Below, in pieces: positions 6,503-14,220 of a DNA stretch of 19,262 nucleotides. The DNA comes from Actinomycetota bacterium. Lineage in GTDB: Bacteria > Actinomycetota > Actinomycetes > Nanopelagicales > Nanopelagicaceae. The translations under genes were made by a program, and so were the position numbers. Below the pieces are notes generated by a model. That model saw only the letters and a list, made by a program, of their open reading frames with translations. It made no database searches and was not told the origin of the DNA. The stretch is from NCBI GenBank assembly GCA_005787645.1, contig SYAM01000083.1:1-19262 (forward strand), written 5' to 3'. The first letter of the stretch is position 1, and each line of letters opens with the position of its first letter.

Positions 6503-7849
6503 CTAGCGAGCTTGCAACATCTCGGCAACGAGGAAGGCGAGCTCGAGTGATTGAGTGTGATTAAGGCGTGGATCGCAGGCCGTCTCGTAACGAGATGCAA
6601 GATCCTCGTGCGAAATCTCCATACCTCCGCCTACGCACTCGGTGACATCATCGCCAGTTAACTCAATGTGAATTCCACCGGGATGGGTCCCTAGTTTGCG
6701 ATGAACTTCGAAGAAGCCCCTGACCTCATCCATAACATCGTCAAATTTCCGAGTTTTATATCCACTAGGGGCCTCATAGGTATTGCCGTGCATCGGATCG
6801 CATACCCACAAGACCTCCGCTCCGGCTTTCGTCACACCTTCGACAAGAGCCGGTAACGCCTCTCTAATGACGCCCGCCCCCATGCGTGTGATGAGCGTAA
6901 TCCGCCCTGGCTCACGATCTGGATCGAGTTTATTGATCAGCGCCAATACTTCATCGACACTTGCTTTTGGTCCAATTTTGATACCGATTGGGTTTCTGAT
7001 CTTTGCGAAGAAATCGACATGGGCACCATCGATCTGTCTAGTTCGCTCGCCTATCCAGACAAAGTGTGCCGAAACATCGTAAGGAGTACCGGTACGTGAA
7101 TCGATACGCGTTAGCGCTTTCTCGTACTCGAGAATCAGCGCCTCGTGGCTTGAGAAAAGATCTACCGAACGGAATTGATCTGCATCAATTCCTGCAGATT
7201 TCATAAATGCTAAGGCGCGACCAATCTCATTTGCCATCTGTTCATAGCGCTCCCCAAATGCAGCATCGCGGATAAATCCCTTGTTCCACTCATGGACGCG
7301 ACGAAGATCAGCAAAACCACCTTGGGTAAAAGCCCGAACAAGATTGAGTGTCATTGCCGAAGTGTGATAGACCTTTACGAGGCGCTGTGGGTCAGGCGTC
7401 CGAGAGCGTTCATCAAAAGTAAGGTCATTAACGGCATCACCGCGATATGCCGGAAGGGTAATTCCATCGCGGGTCTCAGTATCTTTACTCCGTGGCTTGG
7501 CAAACTGCCCCGCCATACGCCCAACTTTCACTACTGGGAGACTCGCGCCATATTGAAGTACAGCAGCCATCTGCAAAATGGTTTTGATTCGATTTCGAAT
7601 TGAATCTGCAGTTGCGCCAGTAAATGTCTCCGCGCAATCCCCACCTTGTAGCCAGAAGGCTTCCCCACGGGCTGCTTGAGCGATTCGGCGTTTCAACTCA
7701 TCACACTCTCCAGCAAAGACCAGCGGTGGAAAGGTGCGTAACTCGGCTACTGCTTGAGCAAGGGCAGCCTGATCTGGCCACTGTGGTTGTTGGGCTGCCA
7801 GCAATGATGAATCAAAGAGATTCTCAAGGGAAGTGTTGTTGGAGTTCAT
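6503..7849 (-). CDS. aroG: Class II 3-deoxy-7-phosphoheptulonate (DAHP) synthase
   Basis: This enzyme condenses phosphoenolpyruvate with erythrose 4-phosphate, the first step of the shikimate pathway to aromatic amino acids. At 448 residues it has the plant/mycobacterial class II architecture. Metal ligands are Cys72 in LQGGDCAETF, His354 in CDPMHGNTYEAPSG, Glu396 in GIHIELTGDD and Asp426 in ETACDPRLNH. Substrate-binding segments include GRMAGQFAKPRS (110–121) and VWIGERTR (264–271). The start ATG at 7849 lies 31 bp after the phosphofructokinase stop; a TAGGTG about 12 nt upstream is a weak ribosome site. The upstream phosphofructokinase and downstream ogt suggest one transcript. Allosteric control by aromatic amino acids is known in the mycobacterial enzyme and cannot be judged here. 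Confidence 0.96.
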   Translation of the reverse strand: MNSNNTSLENLFDSSLLAAQQPQWPDQAALAQAVAELRTFPPLVFAGECDELKRRIAQAARGEAFWLQGGDCAETFTGATADSIRNRIKTILQMAAVLQYGASLPVVKVGRMAGQFAKPRSKDTETRDGITLPAYRGDAVNDLTFDERSRTPDPQRLVKVYHTSAMTLNLVRAFTQGGFADLRRVHEWNKGFIRDAAFGERYEQMANEIGRALAFMKSAGIDADQFRSVDLFSSHEALILEYEKALTRIDSRTGTPYDVSAHFVWIGERTRQIDGAHVDFFAKIRNPIGIKIGPKASVDEVLALINKLDPDREPGRITLITRMGAGVIREALPALVEGVTKAGAEVLWVCDPMHGNTYEAPSGYKTRKFDDVMDEVRGFFEVHRKLGTHPGGIHIELTGDDVTECVGGGMEISHEDLASRYETACDPRLNHTQSLELAFLVAEMLQAR

Positions 7850-7880
7850 TCTCTTATCGCACCTATCTCATATCGGTCTG

Positions 7881-8906
7881 TCATCCGAAGAAGGTCTCGG
7901 ACTCGGCGTAAAGGGCAGGATCTACCAATTTCAATTTTTCCGTCGCCGCAGCGAGCGGGACTCGGACGATATTAGTTCCTTGAAGTGCGACCATCTTTCC
8001 CCAGTCGCCATCGTGGACTGCAGTAATTGCATGGAGACCAAACCGAGTTGCCAAGACTCGATCAAATGCCGTTGGAGTACCTCCGCGTTGAATATGGCCA
8101 AGGACCGAGACTCGCGCCTCTTTGCCGGTTCGAGATTCGATCTCTTTTGCCAACCACTCACCAATTCCAGATAACTTCACATGACCAAAGGCATCGAGCG
8201 ATCCATCTTTCGTGATGATGCTCCCTGCTTGCGGTAGCGCACCTTCTGCCACGACGATGATGGGTGCGTAATTGTATTTGTAACGCGATTCCACATACTC
8301 GCAGACTTTCTCGATAGAGAATGGAACTTCAGGTATGAGAATGCAGGATGCGCCCCCAGCCAATCCAGAGTGAAGGGCAATCCAACCAGCATGACGTCCC
8401 ATTACTTCAACGATGAGTGTCCGATGATGTGATTCAGCAGTGGTATGTAAACGATCGATAGCCTCGACTGCAATATTGACGGCGGTATCGAAGCCAAATG
8501 TGTAATCCGTTGCATTGAGATCGTTATCTATAGTTTTGGGAACCCCAACGACATTGACTCCTAGCGAATGGAGCTTGGTGGCTACTCCTAAAGTATCTTC
8601 GCCACCAATAGCGATGAGCGCATCAATTCCCGAATCGGCAAGATTAGCTTTGACCTTCTCGACGCCACCTTCGATTGCAAATGGGTTTGTGCGCGAAGAG
8701 CCCAAGATAGTTCCACCCCGAGGAAGTAACCCCCGAGTGCTTTTGATATCAAGCGGTGTACTTAACCCTTCGAGCGGGCCTTTCCAACCATCGCGAAACC
8801 CCACGAATTCATAGCCATACTCTTTGACGCCCTTGCGGATGACAGCGCGAATCACCGCGTTGAGACCGGGGCAATCTCCGCCACCGGTAAGCACGCCCAC
8901 GCGCAT
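7881..8906 (-). CDS. pfp: 6-phosphofructokinase, predicted pyrophosphate-dependent
   Basis: This glycolytic enzyme phosphorylates fructose 6-phosphate to the 1,6-bisphosphate. Its 341 residues contain GGGDCPGLNAVIR (8–20), GFRDGW (36–41), PRGGTILGSSRTNP (62–75), GVPKTIDNDL (121–130, catalytic Asp127) and EVMGRHAGWIA. Position 104 is Asp (GGEDT, 101–105) and position 124 is Lys. In this family Gly104 goes with ATP use, while Asp104 with Lys124 marks PPi-dependent enzymes such as that of Amycolatopsis. I therefore predict a reversible PPi-dependent enzyme, which could work in both glycolysis and gluconeogenesis. The start ATG at 8906 has GAGGTGA 6 nt upstream. The gene heads the pfp–aroG–ogt run and is divergent from a permease gene. 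Fold and reaction are certain; the phosphoryl donor is inferred. Confidence 0.92.
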   Translation of the reverse strand: MRVGVLTGGGDCPGLNAVIRAVIRKGVKEYGYEFVGFRDGWKGPLEGLSTPLDIKSTRGLLPRGGTILGSSRTNPFAIEGGVEKVKANLADSGIDALIAIGGEDTLGVATKLHSLGVNVVGVPKTIDNDLNATDYTFGFDTAVNIAVEAIDRLHTTAESHHRTLIVEVMGRHAGWIALHSGLAGGASCILIPEVPFSIEKVCEYVESRYKYNYAPIIVVAEGALPQAGSIITKDGSLDAFGHVKLSGIGEWLAKEIESRTGKEARVSVLGHIQRGGTPTAFDRVLATRFGLHAITAVHDGDWGKMVALQGTNIVRVPLAAATEKLKLVDPALYAESETFFG

Positions 8907-8989
8907 AACTAGTCACCTCAAAATCCTTATCAGTCGATGTATTCGCAGGGTCTTAATGGTACCGGTGCGGAGGTGTACGGCGCTCGCGT

Positions 8990-8995
8990 TACTCT
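8990..8995 (+). promoter_or_regulatory. Candidate -10 box for a leaderless eamA mRNA
   Basis: TACTCT ends 7 nt before ATG at 9003. That ATG has no Shine-Dalgarno sequence, and no clear -35 hexamer is seen. The geometry matches four other starts in this window. Confidence 0.33.
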
Positions 8996-9002
8996 TGGGC
9001 CA

Positions 9003-9905
9003 ATGAGGCCAGCGCACGATAACCGCTACATCGGGTATTACCTCGCTGTGAGCGCCCTCTGGGGCATCCCCTACCTTTTCGTGAGTGTGGCGGTAAAAGA
9101 ACTTTCTGTTCCCGTCATTGTATTTACCCGAGTCGCCATTGGTGCGCTCATACTTATTCCGCTAGCGATGCGCGCAGGTTCACTGCGAGTGCCACGTTCA
9201 AGTTATAAATACATAGCGCTTTATGCAATCTTTGAAATGTTCATACCTTGGACATTGATTTCCGATGGCCAAAGGAATGTGAGTTCTGGACTTGCAGGTC
9301 TGCTCATCGCAACCGTTCCCATTTGGGCAAATCTTCTCGCTGCATTAGCTGGCGATCGATCGGTGCGACATCCGCGTCAAATGATAGGAATAATCATTGG
9401 CTTCATGGGTGTGGTAGCGCTCGTTGGCGTTGATTCATTTATGGAAAGCCATGACCTTCTCGCTATGCTCAAAATTCTCTTCAGCGCGTTCTCGTATGCC
9501 TTCGCCACTTTCATGGCAACACGACACCTGACTTCCATTTCAGGGGTCACCGTTAATGGATTAGCGATGGCATTGACTGCGATTGTTTTTGCAATTCCCG
9601 CGCTCAATTCACTGCCATCACAGATGCCCTCCAATCAAGCGCTCTTCTCGCTCCTTGCCCTCGGACTCTTCTGCACAGCCTTAGCTTTCTACCTCTTCTT
9701 CACTCTCCTCCGTTTAATCGGCGCCCCCAGGGCTTCGACCGTGACTTACCCCAATACCGCAATCGCAATCGCCCTCGGAGTCATCCTCCTGAGTGAGCCG
9801 GTAACTATTGGCATGGTGGTGGGCTTTCCGATGGTCTTGCTCGGCTCGTACCTTGCTACATCTCGGAGTAATCGACCTCTTGATATTTCAACGGGCAGAA
9901 AGTAG
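9003..9905 (+). CDS. EamA/DMT-family permease (second copy)
   Basis: This protein of about 300 residues has ten predicted membrane helices in two EamA repeats. The first helix contains YYLAVSALWGIPYLFVSVAV. The first repeat ends with NVSSGLAGLLIATVPIWANL, a classic EamA segment. The second repeat has CTALAFYLFFTLLRLIGAP and closes with YPNTAIAIALGVILLSEPV. The frame is open from 8937, but the extra 22 residues are not membrane-like, so I chose ATG at 9003 (M-R-P-A-H-D-N-R). The gene is divergent from pfp. The zinc-ribbon gene follows 23 bp downstream. The substrate is unknown. It shares only family-level similarity with the permease at 5129–6001. Confidence 0.87.
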   Translation: MRPAHDNRYIGYYLAVSALWGIPYLFVSVAVKELSVPVIVFTRVAIGALILIPLAMRAGSLRVPRSSYKYIALYAIFEMFIPWTLISDGQRNVSSGLAGLLIATVPIWANLLAALAGDRSVRHPRQMIGIIIGFMGVVALVGVDSFMESHDLLAMLKILFSAFSYAFATFMATRHLTSISGVTVNGLAMALTAIVFAIPALNSLPSQMPSNQALFSLLALGLFCTALAFYLFFTLLRLIGAPRASTVTYPNTAIAIALGVILLSEPVTIGMVVGFPMVLLGSYLATSRSNRPLDISTGRK

Positions 9906-9915
9906 CCACGCCTCC

Positions 9916-9921
9916 TAATCT
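9916..9921 (+). promoter_or_regulatory. Candidate -10 box for a leaderless zinc-ribbon mRNA
   Basis: TAATCT ends 7 nt before ATG at 9929. There is no Shine-Dalgarno sequence. This would give the small gene its own transcript, separate from the permease. Confidence 0.33.
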
Positions 9922-9928
9922 TTATTGC

Positions 9929-10057
9929 ATGTCTCTTGCCCTTCTCCAGTGTGGGTGTGGCACCCCCTGGAGCGTCACCGACAATGGAATGGTGATCTGC
10001 GAGCGTTGCCAGAGGCCAGCCCATCCAACAGTCGCAGTGTTAGTTACGAAAAGCTAA
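9929..10057 (+). CDS. Small zinc-ribbon protein, 42 residues
   Basis: This short gene is easily missed. It runs from ATG at 9929 to TAA at 10055–10057. The protein starts MSLALLQCGCGTPW and continues with GMVICERCQRPAH, so it has a Cys-x-Cys knuckle (residues 8 and 10) and a Cys-x2-Cys knuckle (residues 24 and 27). This spacing of 13 residues fits one zinc ribbon. A short hydrophobic tail ending VAVLVTKS follows. I do not recognise the family. Small ribbons of this type often bind nucleic acid or act as adaptors, but nothing here shows a partner. It sits 23 bp after the permease, and its last 4 bp overlap the convergent era gene. A TAATCT box 7 nt upstream suggests leaderless expression. The paired cysteines and normal codon use argue against chance. 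Confidence 0.62.
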   Translation: MSLALLQCGCGTPWSVTDNGMVICERCQRPAHPTVAVLVTKS

Positions 10058-10941
10058 AAACCAAACTTTTCTAGGGCGCGTGGATTCCGCTGCCATTCAG
10101 ATTCCACACCCACATGGAGTTTAAGAAATACCCGTTCGCCTCGGGACGCCTCAATCGCCAATCTCGCCTTGGTGCCAATCTCTTTGATTCGCTCACCAGA
10201 TTTACCGAGCAATATCTTCTTCTGACTATCGCGCTCAAGGAAAATCTTCCCGTAGATTACCGGAGTCTTCCCATCCTCACCCATAGTGATTTCTTCAATG
10301 GTCACCATGAGCGAATGTGGCAACTCCTCATGTAATAATTCGAGCGCTGCCTCTCGAATGAGCTCGCTATAGATGTCGTGCTCGCTCTCTTCGCTGATGT
10401 AATCCTCTGGATAGAGAGCCGGCCCTTCTGGAAGATTGGCAATCAATAGCTCAAGAAGTTTCTCGCAATTCATCTCTTTCTTTGCAGAGACGGGAATGAT
10501 CTCTTTCCACGGCGCAAGATTGCCAACACTTGCTAATTTCTCCATCAAGGTAGGTGGAGCAATGCGATCGCTCTTTGTCACCACAGCGATGAGCGGAATG
10601 GATCCGCCAGAAATCTCACTGATGATTCTTTTATCACCTGGACCAATTTCCTCATCTGCTGGCAAGCAACAGATAATCAGATCAACCTCGCTATAAGTCT
10701 GCGCGGAGAGGGCATTTAAACGCTCCCCAAGTAAAGTTTTTGGTTTATGGATACCTGGAGTATCTACAAGAATCACCTGACCACTAGGTCTATTGACGAT
10801 TCCGCGGATTGCACGGCGTGTGGTTTGCGGACGTGTTGAGGTGATTGCGATTTTTTCGCCTACTAAAGAATTGAGTAAGGTCGATTTACCCGTATTGGGA
10901 CGCCCTACTAAGGCGACGAAACCTGAACGAAATTTATCCAC
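10054..10941 (-). CDS. era: GTPase Era, 16S rRNA / 30S assembly factor
   Basis: Era binds the 3' end of 16S rRNA and checks small-subunit maturation. The 295-residue protein has G1 GRPNTGKST (13–21), the G2 region around TTRRAIRG (40–47), G3 DTPGIH (60–65) and G4 TKSD (123–126). Its C-terminal KH domain contains the segment LLGKSGERIKEIG, followed by the Era-specific end around FLKLHVGVESEW. The length is standard. Its start overlaps the end of dprA by 8 bp, so it is the last gene of the long minus-strand block. Its 3' end overlaps the small zinc-ribbon gene by 4 bp. Pairing with rimM, rpsP and khpA in one block fits a ribosome maturation role. Confidence 0.96.
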   Translation of the reverse strand: MDKFRSGFVALVGRPNTGKSTLLNSLVGEKIAITSTRPQTTRRAIRGIVNRPSGQVILVDTPGIHKPKTLLGERLNALSAQTYSEVDLIICCLPADEEIGPGDKRIISEISGGSIPLIAVVTKSDRIAPPTLMEKLASVGNLAPWKEIIPVSAKKEMNCEKLLELLIANLPEGPALYPEDYISEESEHDIYSELIREAALELLHEELPHSLMVTIEEITMGEDGKTPVIYGKIFLERDSQKKILLGKSGERIKEIGTKARLAIEASRGERVFLKLHVGVESEWQRNPRALEKFGF

Positions 10942-11617
10942 TCGATAATTCTCTCATGATTATCTCGCGAGCCTCTAATGGTGAGGTCACTAATTCAGCA
11001 ATTCGATCGCTAATGAGAGTATGAGTTCCACAACTTTGCGGGGAAGTTATTGGCCCAGGAATCGCAAGAACCGGGCGAAACAACTCGGCGCTATCGCGAG
11101 CAGTACGAATGGCACCGCTTTTGAAAGCTGCTTCAACCACGATTGTTCCTCGACTGAGAGCGGCAATGATCCGATTCCGCGTGAGAAAATGGCCCTTTGC
11201 TGCGTGAAGACCAGGTACTTGTTCTGAGATCAGCGCACCCCGTTCAAGAATCTCATGAAAGAGCGGCGAATGACTTCGTGGGTATGGATTATCTAAACCG
11301 CCTGCCAGCACCGCAATAGAGATGCCATCGATAAGTAGCGCACCTCGGTGGGCCTGGTAATCGATGCCGAATGCGCCACCGCTCGTCACAGTCCAGCCGA
11401 GAGCGGCAAAATAGGTAGCGAAATCCCGGGCAATCTTCTCGCCATAACGGGTGCAATTTCGAGCTCCGACTATCGCTACAACATCGGCGCTCTCTGAGGC
11501 TATCTCTCGAAGATCGCGACCACGTACAAAAAGTTCTTGAGGTACCTTTCTTAATAGGTTAAGTTGCATTGGCCACTCTGAATCTCTTGGGGTGATCCGT
11601 CGAATCTCTTCTTTCAT
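10934..11617 (-). CDS. dprA: DprA/Smf-family DNA-processing protein, minimal form
   Basis: DprA protects incoming single-stranded DNA and loads RecA during natural transformation. The 227-residue protein is essentially the Rossmann-like core: VAIVGARNCTRYG (47–59), TSGGAFGIDYQAHRGAL (78–94), AVLAGGLDNPYPRSH (102–116) and FLTRNRIIAALSRGTIVVEA (144–163). Many DprA proteins are 290–400 residues, with an N-terminal SAM-like domain and a C-terminal winged helix. Here both are missing or very short, although the frame is intact. ATG overlaps the comM stop (ATGA), so the two are coupled, and the end overlaps era by 8 bp. The conserved core makes loss of function unlikely. Confidence 0.9.
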   Translation of the reverse strand: MKEEIRRITPRDSEWPMQLNLLRKVPQELFVRGRDLREIASESADVVAIVGARNCTRYGEKIARDFATYFAALGWTVTSGGAFGIDYQAHRGALLIDGISIAVLAGGLDNPYPRSHSPLFHEILERGALISEQVPGLHAAKGHFLTRNRIIAALSRGTIVVEAAFKSGAIRTARDSAELFRPVLAIPGPITSPQSCGTHTLISDRIAELVTSPLEAREIIMRELSSG

Positions 11618-13146
11618 AACCGTTCTCGCAAATGTAAGTCAAGGGCGCGATCTATGGTCGAGCGACTAGGAGAAGGCTCTTCTCGTAAGTCGGCAATACT
11701 CCATGCCACGCGCTGAATTCGATGAAGCGCTCGCACAGTGATCTCTTCATTATCAAGTGCCTGGTAGAGCACTCCGAGCGCTTTAGGTTCTGGTGCAAAT
11801 TGATGCCTGAGCGCCACAGCCGGAATCTCAGAATTGATTGACCAAGGCATATCGCGAAATCTTGTTACTGCTCGAGCACGTGCTCGAGCAACTCGTTCTC
11901 TGATCCGATCGCTACTTTCTCCAGTACGTAAGAGATCGGCCTGGGATAGTGGTTCTAATTCGATCCGCAAATCAATCCGATCAAGAATTGGACCAGAGAG
12001 CCGTTCTCGATAGCGACGGCTTGCCAAAGGGGTACAGGTACATCTCTTTCCTTTGCCAATCGCCCATCCACATGGACATGGATTCGATGCGAGTACCAAT
12101 GTGAAGTGGGCAGGAAAGGTTGCGCTACGTCCCAGGCGCGTGAGAGTGATCTCCCCCAACTCCATCGGCTCCCGTAACGATTCAATAACGGTACGGGCTA
12201 ACTCTGGGGCCTCATCGAGGAAGAGAATTCCGCGATGAGCCAATGAGCAAGCCCCTGGCGAGATCACTGCCGAACCACCACCAATTAATCCCGCTCGGGT
12301 GATGGTGTGATGTGGTGCAACAAATGGTGGTACCGCGATTAATGGCCAACGGCTCTCGGAAGAGATTTTCCCTGCAATGGAGTGGAGCGAGGTTACTTCA
12401 AGCGAATCTCGCTCGTTCAATTCGGGAAGGATGGTGGGAATTCGCTCAGCCAACATGCTCTTGCCCACCCCAGGCGGACCGACCATCGCAATGTGATGGC
12501 CACCTACTGCACCAATCTCGAGCGCCTCTTTCGCACTCTCTTGTCCGGAGATATCAGAAAAATCCAGAGTGGAGTTCACCTTCTCTATCTCATCAGATTC
12601 ACCGTAAGCGATTCTGTGAATCGGCTCAGCGAGTTCATTGCCCTTACACCACCCGATCAATTCGCGCAGATGGCTAAAGTGGGAAATCTCCATACTGGAG
12701 ACGAGAGATCCCTCGTGAAAATTCTGTGAAGGGATGATTGCTCTCGATATGCCGTGGTGTGCGGCAGCGCGTAATGCGGGGAGAATTCCTGCGACCGCCT
12801 TAATTCGACCATCGAGCGTCAACTCTCCCAAGATCACCGAACCGTTCAATCGCTCCAGGGAGATCTCTTCAGCTGCTGCCAATAAGGCAAGTGCGATTGC
12901 ACAATCAAAGGCGGAGCCACGCTTGGGTAGCGAAGCAGGTGAGAGCGCCAGAGTAATCCTCTTATTTGGCCATTGCGCTTGAGAATTGATGATTGCTGAA
13001 CGGACCCGGTCACGCGCCTCAGAGAGGGAAGCGTCGGGCAGGCCAAGAAGATTGAAGGCTGGGACTCCATTTCCCACATCTGCTTCGACATCAATGAGAA
13101 AGCCATTAAGCCCTTCGAGGGAGAGTGCTTGAGTGATGGCGATCAT
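11614..13146 (-). CDS. comM: ComM/YifB-family Mg-chelatase-like AAA+ ATPase
   Basis: ComM is a hexameric helicase that promotes branch migration when transformed DNA integrates. The 510-residue protein has an N-terminal Lon-substrate-like domain (about 1–170, with LLGLPDASLSEARDRVR), Walker A GPPGVGKS (223–230) and LFLDEAPE as Walker B. A Cys-rich region with NPCPCG then CTC is typical of YifB, and a C-terminal Mg-chelatase domain follows (RIQRVAWSIADL). The length is normal. Its ATG overlaps the yraN TGA (TGATG), and its end overlaps dprA. Together the pair argues for retained DNA uptake or recombination, though no uptake channel gene is in the window. Confidence 0.95.
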   Translation of the reverse strand: MIAITQALSLEGLNGFLIDVEADVGNGVPAFNLLGLPDASLSEARDRVRSAIINSQAQWPNKRITLALSPASLPKRGSAFDCAIALALLAAAEEISLERLNGSVILGELTLDGRIKAVAGILPALRAAAHHGISRAIIPSQNFHEGSLVSSMEISHFSHLRELIGWCKGNELAEPIHRIAYGESDEIEKVNSTLDFSDISGQESAKEALEIGAVGGHHIAMVGPPGVGKSMLAERIPTILPELNERDSLEVTSLHSIAGKISSESRWPLIAVPPFVAPHHTITRAGLIGGGSAVISPGACSLAHRGILFLDEAPELARTVIESLREPMELGEITLTRLGRSATFPAHFTLVLASNPCPCGWAIGKGKRCTCTPLASRRYRERLSGPILDRIDLRIELEPLSQADLLRTGESSDRIRERVARARARAVTRFRDMPWSINSEIPAVALRHQFAPEPKALGVLYQALDNEEITVRALHRIQRVAWSIADLREEPSPSRSTIDRALDLHLRERL

Positions 13147-13541
13147 CAGGCAATCAACCCCTTGTGATGAACGAGTTCAAATCCCCTGCGATTCTCTACA
13201 AGGAGAATCACATCGATTCGCCAGGGAGATCTCGGGCGATGAGTTGCGATCCATTCCCGTGCTAATTTGTAGATCCGACGATATTTCGTAGCAGTAATTG
13301 CATCAAAGGGATCTCCGAAACGAAGTGAACTTCGCGTCTTGACCTCAATGAAAATGATTTCTTCGCATCCTTCACCATGCGCACCTGCAATGATGTCTAC
13401 TTCACCGCGAGAGCCACGCCAATTCCGTTCGATGATTACATAACCACAGGCGAGGAGATAGCGGACTGCCTCATCTTCGCCCTTTCTTCCTAGTAGATGA
13501 GGCTGGTGAGAGCGGGGAGGCTGGTGAGTAGGTGAAGACAT
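13146..13541 (-). CDS. yraN: YraN/UPF0102 endonuclease-like protein
   Basis: This small protein has the Holliday-junction-resolvase-like PD-(D/E)xK fold. The active-site pattern is visible: Glu47 and Asp49 in RGSRGEVDIIA, then Glu66 and Lys68 in FIEVKTRSS. The N-terminal LGRKGEDEAVRYLLACGY is the other family hallmark. The 131-residue length fits. The function is not firmly established; the family is usually next to rnhB and comM, as here. A 67-bp gap separates it from rnhB, one of the few breaks in this block, and TACATT lies 6 nt before its ATG. That suggests an internal promoter and leaderless start. The stop overlaps the comM ATG by 1 bp. Confidence 0.9.
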   Translation of the reverse strand: MSSPTHQPPRSHQPHLLGRKGEDEAVRYLLACGYVIIERNWRGSRGEVDIIAGAHGEGCEEIIFIEVKTRSSLRFGDPFDAITATKYRRIYKLAREWIATHRPRSPWRIDVILLVENRRGFELVHHKGLIA

Positions 13542-13547
13542 GGGGAG

Positions 13548-13553
13548 AATGTA
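13548..13553 (-). promoter_or_regulatory. Candidate -10 box for a leaderless yraN–comM–dprA–era mRNA
   Basis: On the minus strand TACATT ends 6 nt before the yraN ATG. No purine-rich ribosome site is present (the six bases are CTCCCC), and no -35 hexamer is obvious. The box lies in the 67-bp gap after rnhB, a natural place for a new transcript. Confidence 0.37.
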
Positions 13554-13608
13554 GGTAGCGCTTCTGACAGAGAATGAAATATGAGATGCACTTGTGTATA
13601 AAAGTAGG

Positions 13609-14220
13609 TTACTTACCCTGATCCTTTTTAAGTAATGTTGCTATTGGCGCAAAGGATTTTCGGTGAAGTGGAAGTACTCCAAATCTCTCTAACGCTGCTA
13701 CGTGCTCTGTACTCCCATATCCTTTATGCTCGGCAAAACCATACTCAGGGTAGCGTGCACCCCATTGAATCATCACTTCATCTCGATAGTTCTTTGCCAA
13801 AATCGAAGCAGCGCCTACCGTTTCGCTGACATTATCTCCGCGCCACATCGCAATTGTGGGAATCTCCAAACCCTTAACCTGATATCCATCGGTGATGATG
13901 TAATCAGGCTTTATGGTCAGGGATGTGACTGCCCGGCGCATCCCACCAATGTTCGACGGTTGCAGCCCCTTCTCATCTATTTCTTCTGCCTCGATCGCAA
14001 TAATCGAATAGGCAAGTGCGCGCTCCTTGATGGTCTGAGCGATAGCTGCTCGCTTGCGCTCAGAAAAACGCTTGGAATCGCCCACTTCATCAAGTGGATT
14101 ATCAGGATCGAGAATTACCGCCGCTATCACGATAGGTCCTGCAAAGGCGCCTCGCCCTGCCTCATCTACCCCAGCTATCAGCCGAAACCCTGCTGAGCGG
14201 AGAGAGGCTTCGGGATTCAT
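13609..14220 (-). CDS. rnhB: Ribonuclease HII
   Basis: This enzyme removes RNA from RNA–DNA hybrids and excises single misincorporated ribonucleotides. Acidic active-site residues are Asp19 and Glu20 in AGVDEAGRGAFAGP, Asp111 in YIITDGYQVKG, and Asp147 in the conserved segment ETVGAASILAKNYRDEVM. FAEHKGYGSTEH is the usual C-terminal motif. The 203-residue length is standard. The ATG overlaps the lepB TGA (ATGA). It follows the signal peptidase gene, as in other actinobacteria. Confidence 0.95.
   Translation of the reverse strand: MNPEASLRSAGFRLIAGVDEAGRGAFAGPIVIAAVILDPDNPLDEVGDSKRFSERKRAAIAQTIKERALAYSIIAIEAEEIDEKGLQPSNIGGMRRAVTSLTIKPDYIITDGYQVKGLEIPTIAMWRGDNVSETVGAASILAKNYRDEVMIQWGARYPEYGFAEHKGYGSTEHVAALERFGVLPLHRKSFAPIATLLKKDQGK

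Noticed and set aside
6783..7082. Plus-strand frame opposite the DAHP synthase gene
   Set aside because: Antisense shadow of a well-conserved enzyme; the protein has low-complexity composition and no motif.
8907..8960. A defined promoter for pfp in the divergent gap
   Set aside because: TGATAAGGA is only a partial extended -10 match and no -35 fits; the Shine-Dalgarno site is clear but the promoter is not.
8937..9002. Upstream extension of the second EamA permease to 8937
   Set aside because: The added 22 residues are not membrane-like, the first EamA helix begins after the ATG at 9003, and a -10 box fits the later start.
12312..12729. Long plus-strand open frames opposite comM
   Set aside because: They lie antisense to a fully conserved AAA+ gene and show no domain, signal or start context; explained as frame shadows.
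13579..13608. TATACA on the minus strand after rnhB as a second promoter for yraN
   Set aside because: No -35 hexamer at proper distance; the AT-rich stretch may be chance, and TACATT closer to the start fits better.
13702..14196. 164-codon plus-strand frame opposite rnhB
   Set aside because: It is antisense to conserved RNase HII motifs, with no recognisable domain or ribosome site.
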